DNA of 64,000 nucleotides. It comes from 2-12-FULL-35-23 sp965196985. Lineage in GTDB: Bacteria; Pseudomonadota; Gammaproteobacteria; UBA12402. The notes beneath the pieces are model-generated. The model did not search any database, was not told the DNA's origin, and worked only from the letters and a program-made list of their open reading frames with translations. This document shows, piece after piece, positions 19,689 through 28,755 of the stretch. A program made the position numbers and the translations under genes. Positions within the stretch are counted from its first letter, which is position 1. The number at the start of each line of letters is the position of its first letter. Location: positions 1-64,000 of the forward strand of contig CBDALO010000204.1 of the NCBI GenBank assembly GCA_965196985.1, written 5' to 3'.

Positions 19689-20426
19689 TTAAATTGTTAA
19701 ACTTCTACCACCATCAACCGCCATAACTTGGCCGGTCAAATAGCTATGCTCAATTAGAAACTTTATTGCATCAGCAATATGCTGTGGCTCACCAAAGCGC
19801 TTTAGAGCAATGCGATTTAGTAAATACTTCTCTGTCTTAGGATCCACAACTTCATCGTCCGGCCATAAGATCATTCCTGGCGCTATCCCATTAACTCTAA
19901 CCTCAGGCGCTAAATCTCTTGCCATTGCCTTGGTCATCATAACTAAAGCTGCCTTTGCCATACAGTAAACTGGATAGTCTTTCATTGGACGCTCAGCATG
20001 AACGTCTACCATATTAACAATGACCCCTTGCTGTGACCTCAAACTTTCCATAACGCTTTGCGCTAAAAAGAATGGTGCTTTTACATTACTAGCAAATAAC
20101 TCATCCCACTGTTGCTCTGTAACAGAGCCTAACGGTGTTGGATAAAAAGCCGAAGCATTATTAACCAGCACATCCACCTTCCCCCAAACTGCTAAAGCTT
20201 GTTCAGCTAATTCCTTCACCTGCTCCAACTTAGTTAGGTCAGCTTGCATTGCCACACAAGAATCAGTACGTACTGTATTAAGCTCATCAGCTAGCTTATC
20301 AGCCTCAGACCTCGAACCACGATAATGTACAATAACTCGTGCACCACTGGCGTGAAGAGTCCGAACCACACAAGCACCCACTCGCTTGGCAGCTCCAGTA
20401 ATTAAGACAACTTTATCTTTCATCAC
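19689..20426 (-). CDS. folM: Pteridine reductase, short-chain dehydrogenase family
   Basis: The 245-residue SDR protein has the TGAAKRVG cofactor loop typical of pteridine reductases in place of the usual TGxxxGxG. It also has NNASAFYP, a catalytic Y-x3-K (YCMAKAA) and the late motif APGMILWPDD. This family reduces dihydrobiopterin or dihydrofolate with NADPH in the cytoplasm. It is divergent from the MidA-like gene across 53 bases and precedes the bcr-like pseudogene. Assignment to pteridine reductase over a general SDR is good, while the folM name is by analogy. Confidence 0.85.
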   Translation of the reverse strand: MMKDKVVLITGAAKRVGACVVRTLHASGARVIVHYRGSRSEADKLADELNTVRTDSCVAMQADLTKLEQVKELAEQALAVWGKVDVLVNNASAFYPTPLGSVTEQQWDELFASNVKAPFFLAQSVMESLRSQQGVIVNMVDVHAERPMKDYPVYCMAKAALVMMTKAMARDLAPEVRVNGIAPGMILWPDDEVVDPKTEKYLLNRIALKRFGEPQHIADAIKFLIEHSYLTGQVMAVDGGRSLTI

Positions 20427-20479
20427 TGTATCCTTATACTAACGCTTTAAAAAGCGTCAGTTTAAAGCAAGTTCTCTCA

Positions 20480-21652
20480 ATGATAAATCAAAACTCAACA
20501 AAACTTCCCATCACCTCAAAGCTAGAGCAAACTCACAGCAAAACACTATGCGCACAAATCAAGCAGCAAATAGAGGTAGCCGGCGGCGCCGTTTCTTTTG
20601 CTGAATTTATGCAGCAGGCACTTTATAGCCCTGGTTTAGGTTATTACTCAGCAGGACAAACTAAACTAGGGGCACAAGGTGACTTTATTACTGCACCAGA
20701 GCTTTCTCCCCTATTTGGACACACTATTGCAAAACAATGTAACGAGGTACTAGCAAATCTAAGTCAGAAAAATTTACTGGAGTTAGGGGCGGGTACTGGC
20801 AAGCTCGCTAGCGATATCCTTACTTACCTTAAACAAATCAATAAGCTACCTGATAAGTATTTTATCCTCGAAGTCAGTGCTGATTTAAAACAACGTCAAC
20901 AGCAACTATTACAAAAAATACACCCTGAGTTAATGGACAGAGTCCATTGGCTAAGCAGTCTGCCTAACAATTTTTGTGGGGTTATCCTAGCTAATGAAGT
21001 AATCGACGCCATGCCAGTTCATTTGTTTCACTGGGATAATCAACAACTACAAGAGCTTATGGTTAGTTATGACAAAAATTTTTCCTGGCAACTTGGGCCA
21101 GCGAATAAAGCCTTACAACAAGCTTTTCTTCACTTAACAAATGAACTAGATCTTAACAATTGGCAAACACCTTACACTTCAGAAGTTAATTTACTACTAA
21201 AAAGTTGGGTCACTAGCCTTGCTGATTGCTTAGCAAAAGGAGTTATCTTACTCATTGACTACGGCTTTCCACGTCATGAATACTACCATCCACAACGCAA
21301 CCAAGGTACCTTAATGTGCCACTATCGACATCACGCACATACTGATCCGCTTACTTTAGTTGGCCTACAAGACATTACTGCTCACGTTGACTTTACTGTG
21401 GTTGCTGAAGCAGGCACACAAGCAGGCTTAACCCTAGAGGGCTTTACAAACCAAGCAAGCTTTTTATTAAACAACGGCTTAACAACATTAATACCAGCAG
21501 AAACTGAAAAAAATCTTAGTATTAAATCAGCGATTAAAAAACTCACTCACCCCCATGAGATGGGTGAACTATTCAAAGCTATTGGTTTTAGCAAAAACTA
21601 TGTAGAAGAACTAACTGGCTTTAGCAACAACGATCAAAGTCATCGGTTGTAA
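20480..21652 (+). CDS. MidA/NDUFAF7-family SAM-dependent methyltransferase
   Basis: The 390-residue protein has the family features FAEFMQQALYSPGLGYYSAG and GDFITAPELSPLFG, then a Rossmann SAM site LELGAGTGKLASDIL. Later blocks are VILANEVIDAMPVH and LLIDYGFPRHEYYHPQRNQGTL. Mitochondrial homologues methylate an arginine of complex I subunit NDUFS2. The bacterial substrate is unproved. The gene pairs with the pteridine reductase, a neighbourhood I recall from other gammaproteobacteria. Confidence 0.88.
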   Translation: MINQNSTKLPITSKLEQTHSKTLCAQIKQQIEVAGGAVSFAEFMQQALYSPGLGYYSAGQTKLGAQGDFITAPELSPLFGHTIAKQCNEVLANLSQKNLLELGAGTGKLASDILTYLKQINKLPDKYFILEVSADLKQRQQQLLQKIHPELMDRVHWLSSLPNNFCGVILANEVIDAMPVHLFHWDNQQLQELMVSYDKNFSWQLGPANKALQQAFLHLTNELDLNNWQTPYTSEVNLLLKSWVTSLADCLAKGVILLIDYGFPRHEYYHPQRNQGTLMCHYRHHAHTDPLTLVGLQDITAHVDFTVVAEAGTQAGLTLEGFTNQASFLLNNGLTTLIPAETEKNLSIKSAIKKLTHPHEMGELFKAIGFSKNYVEELTGFSNNDQSHRL

Positions 21653-21722
21653 AAAAATGCGATTGGATTTCATCCAGGATCACTAGCACCTACTTAACAA
21701 CCCTAGACCAACACAGCCAAAC

Positions 21723-22280
21723 CTAACCCCGCTCCGTTATCACCTCATCTAACGGCACATCCCAAGCATTAACTTCTAACGAATCCACTCGTTGACAAGA
21801 GTAGGCTAAGCCACAATAAAAAGTTTTTGCCGTTTTGTTTGCTAAAGCACGATCGTAATAACCTGCGCCCATACCCAAACGATTACCCTTATCATCAAAG
21901 GCAACTAATGGCGCTAAAACCAAATCTATCTCATCAAGCACAGCTATTTCGCGTTCAGGCAAGCACGGTTCTAAAATATTAAATTGATTCGCTTGCAAAG
22001 AATCATCTTCACAATAACGCACAAACTCCATAATCCCTTGTTTATTAGGAACCAAACGCGGCAAGTAGCAGGCTTTATCTTCAGCTAAAATACCTTGCAG
22101 GATTAGCGAAGTATTAACCTCTTCATCTGTTGAAAAATAGCAAGCCACTGTTTTTGCTGATAAATAGAAGGGGGAATTAAATAAGTACTCGGCGATTTTT
22201 TCGGAGAAAAAACAACGGTCATCGACAGAAAGTGCCCGTCGTTTTGCTCGCATGGTTTTTCGAAGTAAGGGTAGTGTCAT
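21723..22280 (-). CDS. ygfA: 5-formyltetrahydrofolate cyclo-ligase family protein
   Basis: The enzyme converts 5-formyl-THF to 5,10-methenyl-THF using ATP. The 185-residue product starts MTLPLLRKTMRAKRRAL and shows the family motif RLGMGAGYYDR near the C-terminus, with LAPLVAFDDKGNRLG before it. It directly follows 6S RNA on the same strand, which is the conserved ssrS-ygfA arrangement, so it is probably co-transcribed with the 6S transcript. Confidence 0.93.
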   Translation of the reverse strand: MTLPLLRKTMRAKRRALSVDDRCFFSEKIAEYLFNSPFYLSAKTVACYFSTDEEVNTSLILQGILAEDKACYLPRLVPNKQGIMEFVRYCEDDSLQANQFNILEPCLPEREIAVLDEIDLVLAPLVAFDDKGNRLGMGAGYYDRALANKTAKTFYCGLAYSCQRVDSLEVNAWDVPLDEVITERG

Positions 22281-22295
22281 AAGAAAGACCAGAAA

Positions 22296-22457
22296 CTAAA
22301 AAGCGCCTCTAGCAAACAACCGTCTTTGAACCCTGAAAACAGGTGGGATTTATATACTTAGCTTCAGGTCTACCGAGGTAAGCACAACGGCTAAGCAGGG
22401 AACCTCCCTAATGACATAGTATCGGCTCAAAAACTAAATCGCTCACTAGGACGCTTG
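22296..22457 (-). ncRNA. ssrS: 6S RNA
   Basis: The stretch between zapA and ygfA is the conserved ssrS locus. On the minus strand it begins near TTTGCAAGCG, contains TGAGCCGATAC and GGGTTCAAAG as in E. coli 6S, and ends near CTAGAGGCGC before a short T run. The 5' and 3' ends can form a closing stem (AAGCG with CGCTT). The length of about 160 nt is slightly short for the family. 6S binds sigma-70 RNA polymerase and lowers transcription in stationary phase. Ends are approximate. Confidence 0.78.
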
Positions 22458-22462
22458 CAAAC

Positions 22463-22468
22463 ATTATA
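22463..22468 (-). promoter_or_regulatory. -10 box of the 6S RNA promoter, overlapping the zapA stop
   Basis: On the minus strand TATAAT spans 22468-22463 and contains the zapA stop codon TAA (22466-22464). It places a transcription start at about 22456, matching the predicted 6S 5' end. A clear -35 box was not seen inside zapA. Confidence 0.65.
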
Positions 22469-22790
22469 ACTCTAACTGTTCCGCCTGTGTCAAGGCTTCA
22501 TCGATACGCTTTTGAATTTCAACAATTCTGCCGTTGAAGTTATTGACATTACTATTAACGTTGTTCTCAAGTTGATTGACTAGTCCAGCTAAATTCAAAG
22601 CAGCAATAATCGCTATGCGCTCCATTCCCACTACGCCATTGCGACGCATCGCCTGCATTTCCTGATTTAAGCGTTGGGCCGCTTCATGTAATGCTGCAAC
22701 CTTATCCTGAGAGCATTTTATTTGAAACGTTTTACCTAGTACTTCAATGTCAGCTTGTTGGCTAGCTGCTTGCTCACTTTTACTCATCAT
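22464..22790 (-). CDS. zapA: Cell division protein ZapA
   Basis: ZapA binds FtsZ and bundles its filaments at the division ring. The 108-residue protein has the globular N-terminal part (VLGKTFQIKCSQDKVAALHEAAQRLN) followed by a long coiled coil (RIAIIAALNLAGLVNQLEN...). It overlaps the upstream ZapB-like gene by four bases (ATGA) and is followed by 6S RNA, as in other gammaproteobacteria. The start may be either of the first two methionines. Confidence 0.94.
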   Translation of the reverse strand: MMSKSEQAASQQADIEVLGKTFQIKCSQDKVAALHEAAQRLNQEMQAMRRNGVVGMERIAIIAALNLAGLVNQLENNVNSNVNNFNGRIVEIQKRIDEALTQAEQLEL

Positions 22791-22984
22791 TGACTCTCTA
22801 ATAATTTCAATTGCTTAATCACTTCTTCCACATTGGTAACTGCTAAATCGCGCTTTTCTTGCAAGCGTCGACAGGCTTGTTGTAATACATCAACCTGTGT
22901 TTTAAGCTCTTTATGTGAGCGCTCTAAGGCTTGGTGCTTTTCAACCAATCGCCGCACCCGTTCTTCTAACTCTGTTAAATCCAT
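22787..22984 (-). CDS. ZapB-like coiled-coil protein (TIGR02449 type)
   Basis: This 65-residue, highly charged protein is a single predicted coiled coil (LEERVRRLVEKHQALERSHKEL...). Proteins of this size and sequence upstream of zapA are known as the TIGR02449 family and are thought to act in cell division. I chose ATG 22984 (MDLTELEERV) because the four residues before it add nothing to the heptads. Stop and zapA start overlap, so the genes are translationally coupled. Confidence 0.82.
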   Translation of the reverse strand: MDLTELEERVRRLVEKHQALERSHKELKTQVDVLQQACRRLQEKRDLAVTNVEEVIKQLKLLESQ

Positions 22985-23084
22985 ACCAAACCTCACAATA
23001 AAATGATGAACCCAATATAAAGGTTAGATTTTACTCAGTCAACTTTTAGTGTTTATGGAGCTTTTACATAATCCACGGGTAAAG

Positions 23085-23227
23085 TGAATTTCAATTTTTT
23101 CAAAACCTTTGTGGCCAACGGGTCCTGTCACGAATCGTTTCCCAGCGTGCTCGCAGGCTGCGTCGCTGGGAGCCCTCGATTCGCGCCACCCGTTCTGCAG
23201 CTCTGAACAACAAAAATGCGAAATTCA
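23085..23227 (-). repeat. Structured palindromic repeat, copy B (143 nt)
   Basis: The outer stem is TGAATTTC/GAAATTCA. Inner paired blocks are AACGGGT/ACCCGTT, CGAATCG/CGATTCG and CCCAGCG/CGCTGGG. Interior sequence matches copy A at 12198-12337. It occupies most of the 340-base gap between the ZapB-like gene and parC (22997-23336). Both neighbouring genes are on the minus strand. The 74-residue frame across it is not convincing as a gene. Confidence 0.75.
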
Positions 23228-23336
23228 TCGCTAAAGCGTATAGCTCGAATAAAAAGCACATAGCACTTGATAATTTGGGACTAAACTTTATTAACATCCA
23301 AGTTCTCAAATCGCATATTTTCAAACTGAACTACAA

Positions 23337-25580
23337 CTACAAACCACTCTCAACCGAGTCAATGTTACGAAAACCTCGCGGTAATTTATTGCCTCTTCGA
23401 CCTCGCTCACCAGCATAAGCAGCTAAATCTTTGGGCTTTAAGGTCAAATGACGTTTACCCGCATATAACGTTAGCTCACCACCTTCCGGTACTACCGCAA
23501 TAGCCTGCATCGATTCTTCACCTGAGGCTAGCAACTTACTTGGTATGTTAATAATTTTATTACCCTTACCTTTATTTAAAACCGGCAGCTCTCTTACTGG
23601 AAAGGTTAATAGGTGACCAGCCGAGCTCACTGCAACTAAACTATCGGTTTGTAAATTAATTACCCTAGCTGGTTTGATAACCCCCGCATTAGTAGGAACT
23701 CTTAGCACAGCCTTACCACTTCGATTTTTCGTCACCAGCTCTTTAAACGGCACCACAAACCCGTAGCCTGCACTGCTCGCAAACACATAAAGCTGTTCAT
23801 CTTGCCCCATTAGCACTGCATCAAACTGAGCACCTGCCGGAGGCTTTACTCGCCCAGTAACTGGCTCACCCTGCCCTCGCGCCGAAGGCAAACTATGTGC
23901 AGCCAAGGCATAAGTCCGCCCAGTTGAATCAAGGAAAATAGCCTGCTGATTACTACGGCCTTGTGCTGCTGACAAATAACCATCGCCAGACTTATAATTC
24001 AATGCAACAGGATCAACTTCGTGACCTTTTGCTGCTCTCACCCAGCCTTTCTTAGACAACACCACAGTGGTTGGCTCTGAAGGCAACATATCAGTTTCTT
24101 TTATTGCTTTAGCTTCATCACGCTCAATTAACAATGAACGCCTAGCATCACCATATTCAGCTGCATCAGCAATTAGCTCTTTACGAATTAAAGTTTTTAA
24201 TCGTCTAGTTGAGTTAAGCGTTGCCTCTAAGTCTTCACGCTCTTTTTGCAAGTCTTCTTGTTCACCACGAAGTTTTATTTCTTCAAGCTTGGCTAAGTGC
24301 CTTAACTTTAATTCCAAAATTGCTTCAGCTTGACGCTCAGTTAACTTAAAGCGCTTGATTAGCTCAGCTTTAGGCTCGTCTTCGTGACGAATAATAGCAA
24401 TCACTTCGTCGATATTTAAAAAAGCAACCAACAAACCATCCAACACATGCAAACGATCAAGCACCTTATCTAAACGATACTGTAATCGACGACGCACGGT
24501 TTCTTTACGAAACTCTAACCATTCGCTTAAGATAATATTAAGCGGTTTAACTCGAGGACGCCCATCTAAACCAATCATATTAAAATTAACACGATAACTA
24601 CGTTCTAAATCAGTCGTTGCAAACAGGTGGCTCATCACAGACTCCACATCAACCCGATTAGAACGTGGCACGATCACTAATCGAGTTGGGTTCTCATGAT
24701 CTGACTCATCACGCAAGTCAGTAATCATTGGCAGTTTTTTTGCATTCATCTGCTGTGCTATTTGCTCTAGCACTTTCGCACCCGAAACTTGATGTGGTAA
24801 AGAAGCAATAATAATCTCACCGTCTTCTTTATGATAGGTCGCTCGCATACGCAATGCCCCGGTACCGACTTCATAAATCTTCTGCAGTTCAGCTTTAGGT
24901 GTTGTAATTTCTGCTTCCGTTGGATAGTCAGGGCCTAATACATATTCACATAATTCAGCAACGCTTGCCTTTGGGTTATCTAACAAATGAATAGTTGCAT
25001 TAACAACTTCATTAAGGTTATGAGGTGGAATATCAGTAGACATACCAACCGCAATACCTGTTGCACCATTTAACAAAATATTAGGCAATCGTGCTGGTAA
25101 TACTGTCGGTTCTTTTAGGGTACCATCAAAGTTAGGTGTCCAATCAACTGTCCCTTGGCCTAACTCTGCTAATAACACTTGTGCATAAGGAGAAAGTTTA
25201 GATTCGGTATAACGCATTGCAGCAAATGACTTAGGATCATCTGCTGAACCCCAGTTACCTTGCCCATCAACTAATGGATAACGATAAGAAAACGACTGCG
25301 CCATTAGCACCATCGCTTCATAACAAGCGGTATCACCATGAGGATGAAACTTACCCAACACATCACCTACTGTGCGTGCTGACTTTTTGTATTTAGCAGT
25401 TGCTTTTAAACCCAGTTCCGACATTGCATAAACAATACGGCGCTGTACTGGTTTCAAACCATCACCTAAGTGAGGTAAGGCCCGATCTAAAATCACATAC
25501 ATTGAATAATCAAGGTAAGCCTTTTCAGTAAACTCTCTTAAGGCAATACTTTCATGATCATTAAAAAGCGTTTCTTTCAT
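23337..25580 (-). CDS. parC: DNA topoisomerase IV subunit A
   Basis: ParC carries the DNA-cleavage activity of topoisomerase IV, which separates replicated chromosomes. The 747-residue protein has the active-site tyrosine region AAMRYTESKLS, the quinolone-pocket segment HPHGDTACYEAMV and a C-terminal beta-propeller region. Length and early motifs fit ParC and not GyrA, which is about 870 residues. The residue matching E. coli Ser80 is threonine here. It lies 410 bases after parE on the same strand. Confidence 0.95.
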   Translation of the reverse strand: MKETLFNDHESIALREFTEKAYLDYSMYVILDRALPHLGDGLKPVQRRIVYAMSELGLKATAKYKKSARTVGDVLGKFHPHGDTACYEAMVLMAQSFSYRYPLVDGQGNWGSADDPKSFAAMRYTESKLSPYAQVLLAELGQGTVDWTPNFDGTLKEPTVLPARLPNILLNGATGIAVGMSTDIPPHNLNEVVNATIHLLDNPKASVAELCEYVLGPDYPTEAEITTPKAELQKIYEVGTGALRMRATYHKEDGEIIIASLPHQVSGAKVLEQIAQQMNAKKLPMITDLRDESDHENPTRLVIVPRSNRVDVESVMSHLFATTDLERSYRVNFNMIGLDGRPRVKPLNIILSEWLEFRKETVRRRLQYRLDKVLDRLHVLDGLLVAFLNIDEVIAIIRHEDEPKAELIKRFKLTERQAEAILELKLRHLAKLEEIKLRGEQEDLQKEREDLEATLNSTRRLKTLIRKELIADAAEYGDARRSLLIERDEAKAIKETDMLPSEPTTVVLSKKGWVRAAKGHEVDPVALNYKSGDGYLSAAQGRSNQQAIFLDSTGRTYALAAHSLPSARGQGEPVTGRVKPPAGAQFDAVLMGQDEQLYVFASSAGYGFVVPFKELVTKNRSGKAVLRVPTNAGVIKPARVINLQTDSLVAVSSAGHLLTFPVRELPVLNKGKGNKIINIPSKLLASGEESMQAIAVVPEGGELTLYAGKRHLTLKPKDLAAYAGERGRRGNKLPRGFRNIDSVESGL

Positions 25581-25731
25581 TACTATTCCTGTTTTCTTTC
25601 ATCAATCTGGCTTTCATCATCCGACCAGCCTATTTCTCGCTAAAACAACCACATTTAAATCCCCCACCTCGCTGTTGCTCGGCTGCTCCAGTTTTCGCCT
25701 CTGCTGACTTATCTCCTGGAAAAGCTTCATT

Positions 25732-25838
25732 CGCTTGCTGCTGGTTTTTATCGGGTCGCAAAAAACAAACTTCCTGTTTGAGTTTGCTAACCAGGCCATC
25801 CTGGCCTGGTTACCCAATAAAAACTGGCGCAGCAAGCG
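25732..25838. repeat. Long nested palindrome between parE and parC
   Basis: The left arm, CGCTTGCTGCTGG then TTTTTATCGGGT (25732-25756), pairs imperfectly with the right arm, ACCCAATAAAAACTGG then CGCAGCAAGCG (25812-25838). Inside lies a perfect 10-bp hairpin AACCAGGCCA/TGGCCTGGTT (25789-25811). The 410-base gap has no convincing gene. The palindrome could be a terminator-like barrier, an attenuator or a mobile palindromic unit. No T run follows on the coding strand. Confidence 0.6.
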
Positions 25839-25991
25839 CGCTTTTCTAAGTCGATAAGTAAGCAGGAGCTCACATTATCAAAAAATTTAAAACCTGCCAC
25901 TACAACCTGCCAAGCACGTCCCCTCCTTAGAATAAGGAGGGACAGGGTGGATTTATAAATATATTAAACACCCCACCAACTTAATTTTTCG

Positions 25992-27878
25992 CTACACCTC
26001 AGCCAGGTCACCCTTCTCTTCTAGCCAAGCCTTACGATCTGAGGCACGTTTCTTCGCCAGCAGCTTATCCATCATTTGTTGGGTTTCTAATTCTGAGTCA
26101 ATAGTTAACTGCACTAATCGCCTAGTCTCAATCGCCATCGTTGTTTCTCGAAGCTGCAAAGGGTTCATTTCACCCAAACCTTTAAAGCGCTGCACATTTA
26201 CTTTACTAGTTTTCTTTTCAGCAGCAATACGATCTAATACACCTTGCTTTTCCGACTCATCTAAAGCGTAATAAACTTCCTTACCCACATCGATACGATA
26301 TAACGGCGGCATAGCAACAAAAACATGCCCCGCCTCAACCAACGCTTTAAAATGCTTTAAAAACAAAGCACATAACAGCGTTGCGATATGCGCACCATCC
26401 GAATCAGCATCCGCTAAGATGCAGATTTTTCCATAACGCAAACTCGATAAATCGCTACTACCCGGATCCAAACCAATAGCTACCGCAATATCATGCACTT
26501 CTTGCGAGGCCAGCACTTGTCCAGAATCTACCTCCCAAGTATTTAAAATCTTTCCTCGCAAAGGCATCACTGCTTGGAACTCTCTATCACGCGCTTGCTT
26601 AGCAGAACCCCCAGCCGAATCCCCCTCTACCAAGAACAACTCACCTTGCATTGGATCAGAGCTCACACAATCTGAAAGCTTACCTGGTAAGGCGGGCCCT
26701 GCTGAGACTTTTTTACGAACAACCTTTTTTGCTTTCTTTAAACGCTTTTGCGCTTGGCTGATAATTTTTTCAGCAAGCTGTTCACCCATACGCACATGCT
26801 GATTCAGCCATAAACTAAACGCATCTTTGACCACCCCAGAAACAAAACTTGCACACTCACGCGACGATAAACGCTCTTTGGTTTGCCCAGAGAACTGAGG
26901 ATCTAATAGCTTAACCGATAACACATAACAACAATCTTCCCAAATATCATCAGGCGTTAACTTCACCCCTCGCGGTAATAAATTACGGAATTCACAAAAC
27001 TCACGCACCGCATCTAATAACCCCATCCGCAAACCATTAACGTGAGTTCCCCCCTGCGCCGTGGGAATTAAGTTCACATAACTTTCGGTAACCAAATCCG
27101 CAGGCTCTGTTAGCCAACACACCGCCCAATCAGCTTGCTCGGTATTACCTTGCATAGAACCAACAAAAGGCTCAGACGGTAATTTTTCAATACCTGTATA
27201 ATTATCCGCTAAATAATCACCCAAACCGCCTTCATAGAACCAAGTTTCTTCTTCACCACTGTTCTCATCCAAGAAACTAATCTGCAAACCGGGGCACAAT
27301 ACAGCCTTTGCTTTCAACACATGCTTTAAGCGTGGGATTGAATATTTCACCGAATCAAAATACTTTGCCTCAGGCCAAAAACGAATCTTCGTTCCTGTGT
27401 TTCGTTTACCGACATTACCAACCACGCTCAAGTCCGTAACACGATCACCTTGTAAAAAAGAAATTGCATAAACATTACCATCACGTTTAATCTCAACCTC
27501 TAAGCGCGAAGACAACGCATTCACCACGGACACCCCAACGCCGTGTAAACCGCCCGAAAACTGATAGTTATTGTTAGAAAATTTACCGCCCGCATGCAGT
27601 CGAGTCAAAATTAGCTCAACGCCTGAGATCTTTTCTTCAGGGTGAATATCAACTGGCATACCACGGCCGTCATCTTCGACCTCTAAAGAACCATCTTTAT
27701 AAAGGACAATACGCAACTTACTGGCATAACCACTTAGTGCCTCATCGACACTGTTATCGATAACTTCTTGTGCTAGATGATTGGGACGCGTGGTATCAGT
27801 GTACATCCCTGGGCGTTTTTTAACGGGGTCGAGGCCACTTAGTACTTCAATGTCCTCAGCATTATACTGTGCTGGCAT
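25992..27878 (-). CDS. parE: DNA topoisomerase IV subunit B
   Basis: ParE is the ATPase subunit of topoisomerase IV. The start at ATG 27878 follows an AAGGA box, so the upstream eight residues of the longer frame are excluded. The 628-residue product has the GHKL motifs VIDNSVDEAL, DDGRGMPVDIH and GGLHGVGVSVVNALS. A TOPRIM domain follows with LVEGDSAGGSAKQARDR and ILADADSDGAHI. The length matches ParE and lacks the GyrB insertion. parC follows on the same strand. Confidence 0.95.
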   Translation of the reverse strand: MPAQYNAEDIEVLSGLDPVKKRPGMYTDTTRPNHLAQEVIDNSVDEALSGYASKLRIVLYKDGSLEVEDDGRGMPVDIHPEEKISGVELILTRLHAGGKFSNNNYQFSGGLHGVGVSVVNALSSRLEVEIKRDGNVYAISFLQGDRVTDLSVVGNVGKRNTGTKIRFWPEAKYFDSVKYSIPRLKHVLKAKAVLCPGLQISFLDENSGEEETWFYEGGLGDYLADNYTGIEKLPSEPFVGSMQGNTEQADWAVCWLTEPADLVTESYVNLIPTAQGGTHVNGLRMGLLDAVREFCEFRNLLPRGVKLTPDDIWEDCCYVLSVKLLDPQFSGQTKERLSSRECASFVSGVVKDAFSLWLNQHVRMGEQLAEKIISQAQKRLKKAKKVVRKKVSAGPALPGKLSDCVSSDPMQGELFLVEGDSAGGSAKQARDREFQAVMPLRGKILNTWEVDSGQVLASQEVHDIAVAIGLDPGSSDLSSLRYGKICILADADSDGAHIATLLCALFLKHFKALVEAGHVFVAMPPLYRIDVGKEVYYALDESEKQGVLDRIAAEKKTSKVNVQRFKGLGEMNPLQLRETTMAIETRRLVQLTIDSELETQQMMDKLLAKKRASDRKAWLEEKGDLAEV

Positions 27879-28755
27879 AAAAGTCCTTCTGAAAGGTAAC
27901 AATCGTTGAAGGCGTCTATTATGCTAAAAACTGTTAACACACTCAATAGATTAGTCAGTCTAGTTAATTAGTGTTTCGTCCTTTGAAAAAGCTTTACGGA
28001 TAACGGACCCTATAATGAAACGCTTTACTAAATAATGTACAACCTGATTTAGAAACACTTTAGCCAGCAACCGCTCTTTTCCCCAACGATGAAAAACCAG
28101 GAGAAGTGGCACCAGGCATCAGAGTCTCAGTTTTTGATTCAGCCTCCCCTCTGCTATAAAACGTACTAGAAACGCTACTTACTCTAATACGGGATCCGCT
28201 AGCTTCTGGCGCCGCTTGCAGACTTGTTTGGAAAGTTTGCAAATGTGTCATCAACTCGGTTAAACCTGGGCGATCTTCTGGTCTTAGGCTTGTCATGGCC
28301 AATATACAATCCAACACCTGTTTTAGCCCAGGTGAGGCAGACTCATAAAGAATTCCACTTACCAAAAGCTTCCGAGAAATATAGTTTTCTTCAACCTTCA
28401 CCCTCCGAGGCTTCAAATCAAAGTAAAAAGGGAAAAACAAGCTGCAATAAAAGCAAAGGAGTACATTTCTGTCGCCACGTTAAAAGTGGCACGCCTAGAG
28501 CCTAGCGTAGCAATGATTTCAGGCGCCACAGAGTCGAACTTACCCCGCCACTGCGCATTAATACTCGGTTGACCAGAGCTAGCGGTTACTTTTTCAGCAA
28601 AACCAAAATCAATCAACCAGGCATCCTCAAGCCCCTCTCCTATACGCACATTATCTATTGCCAAATCGCAGTGAAGTACGCCATTATCATGCAACCTTTC
28701 AAGCTGCTTAGCCAAAACCATCAACTGCCCACTATAAAGACGTATTCTTCTAAGT

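Noticed and set aside
23100..23324. 74-residue frame on the minus strand upstream of parC
   Set aside because: It runs through the palindromic repeat copy B and reads as low-complexity arginine-rich sequence. The palindrome explains it better.
25617..25835. 72-residue frame between parE and parC
   Set aside because: It spans the nested palindrome and has no convincing start or family resemblance.
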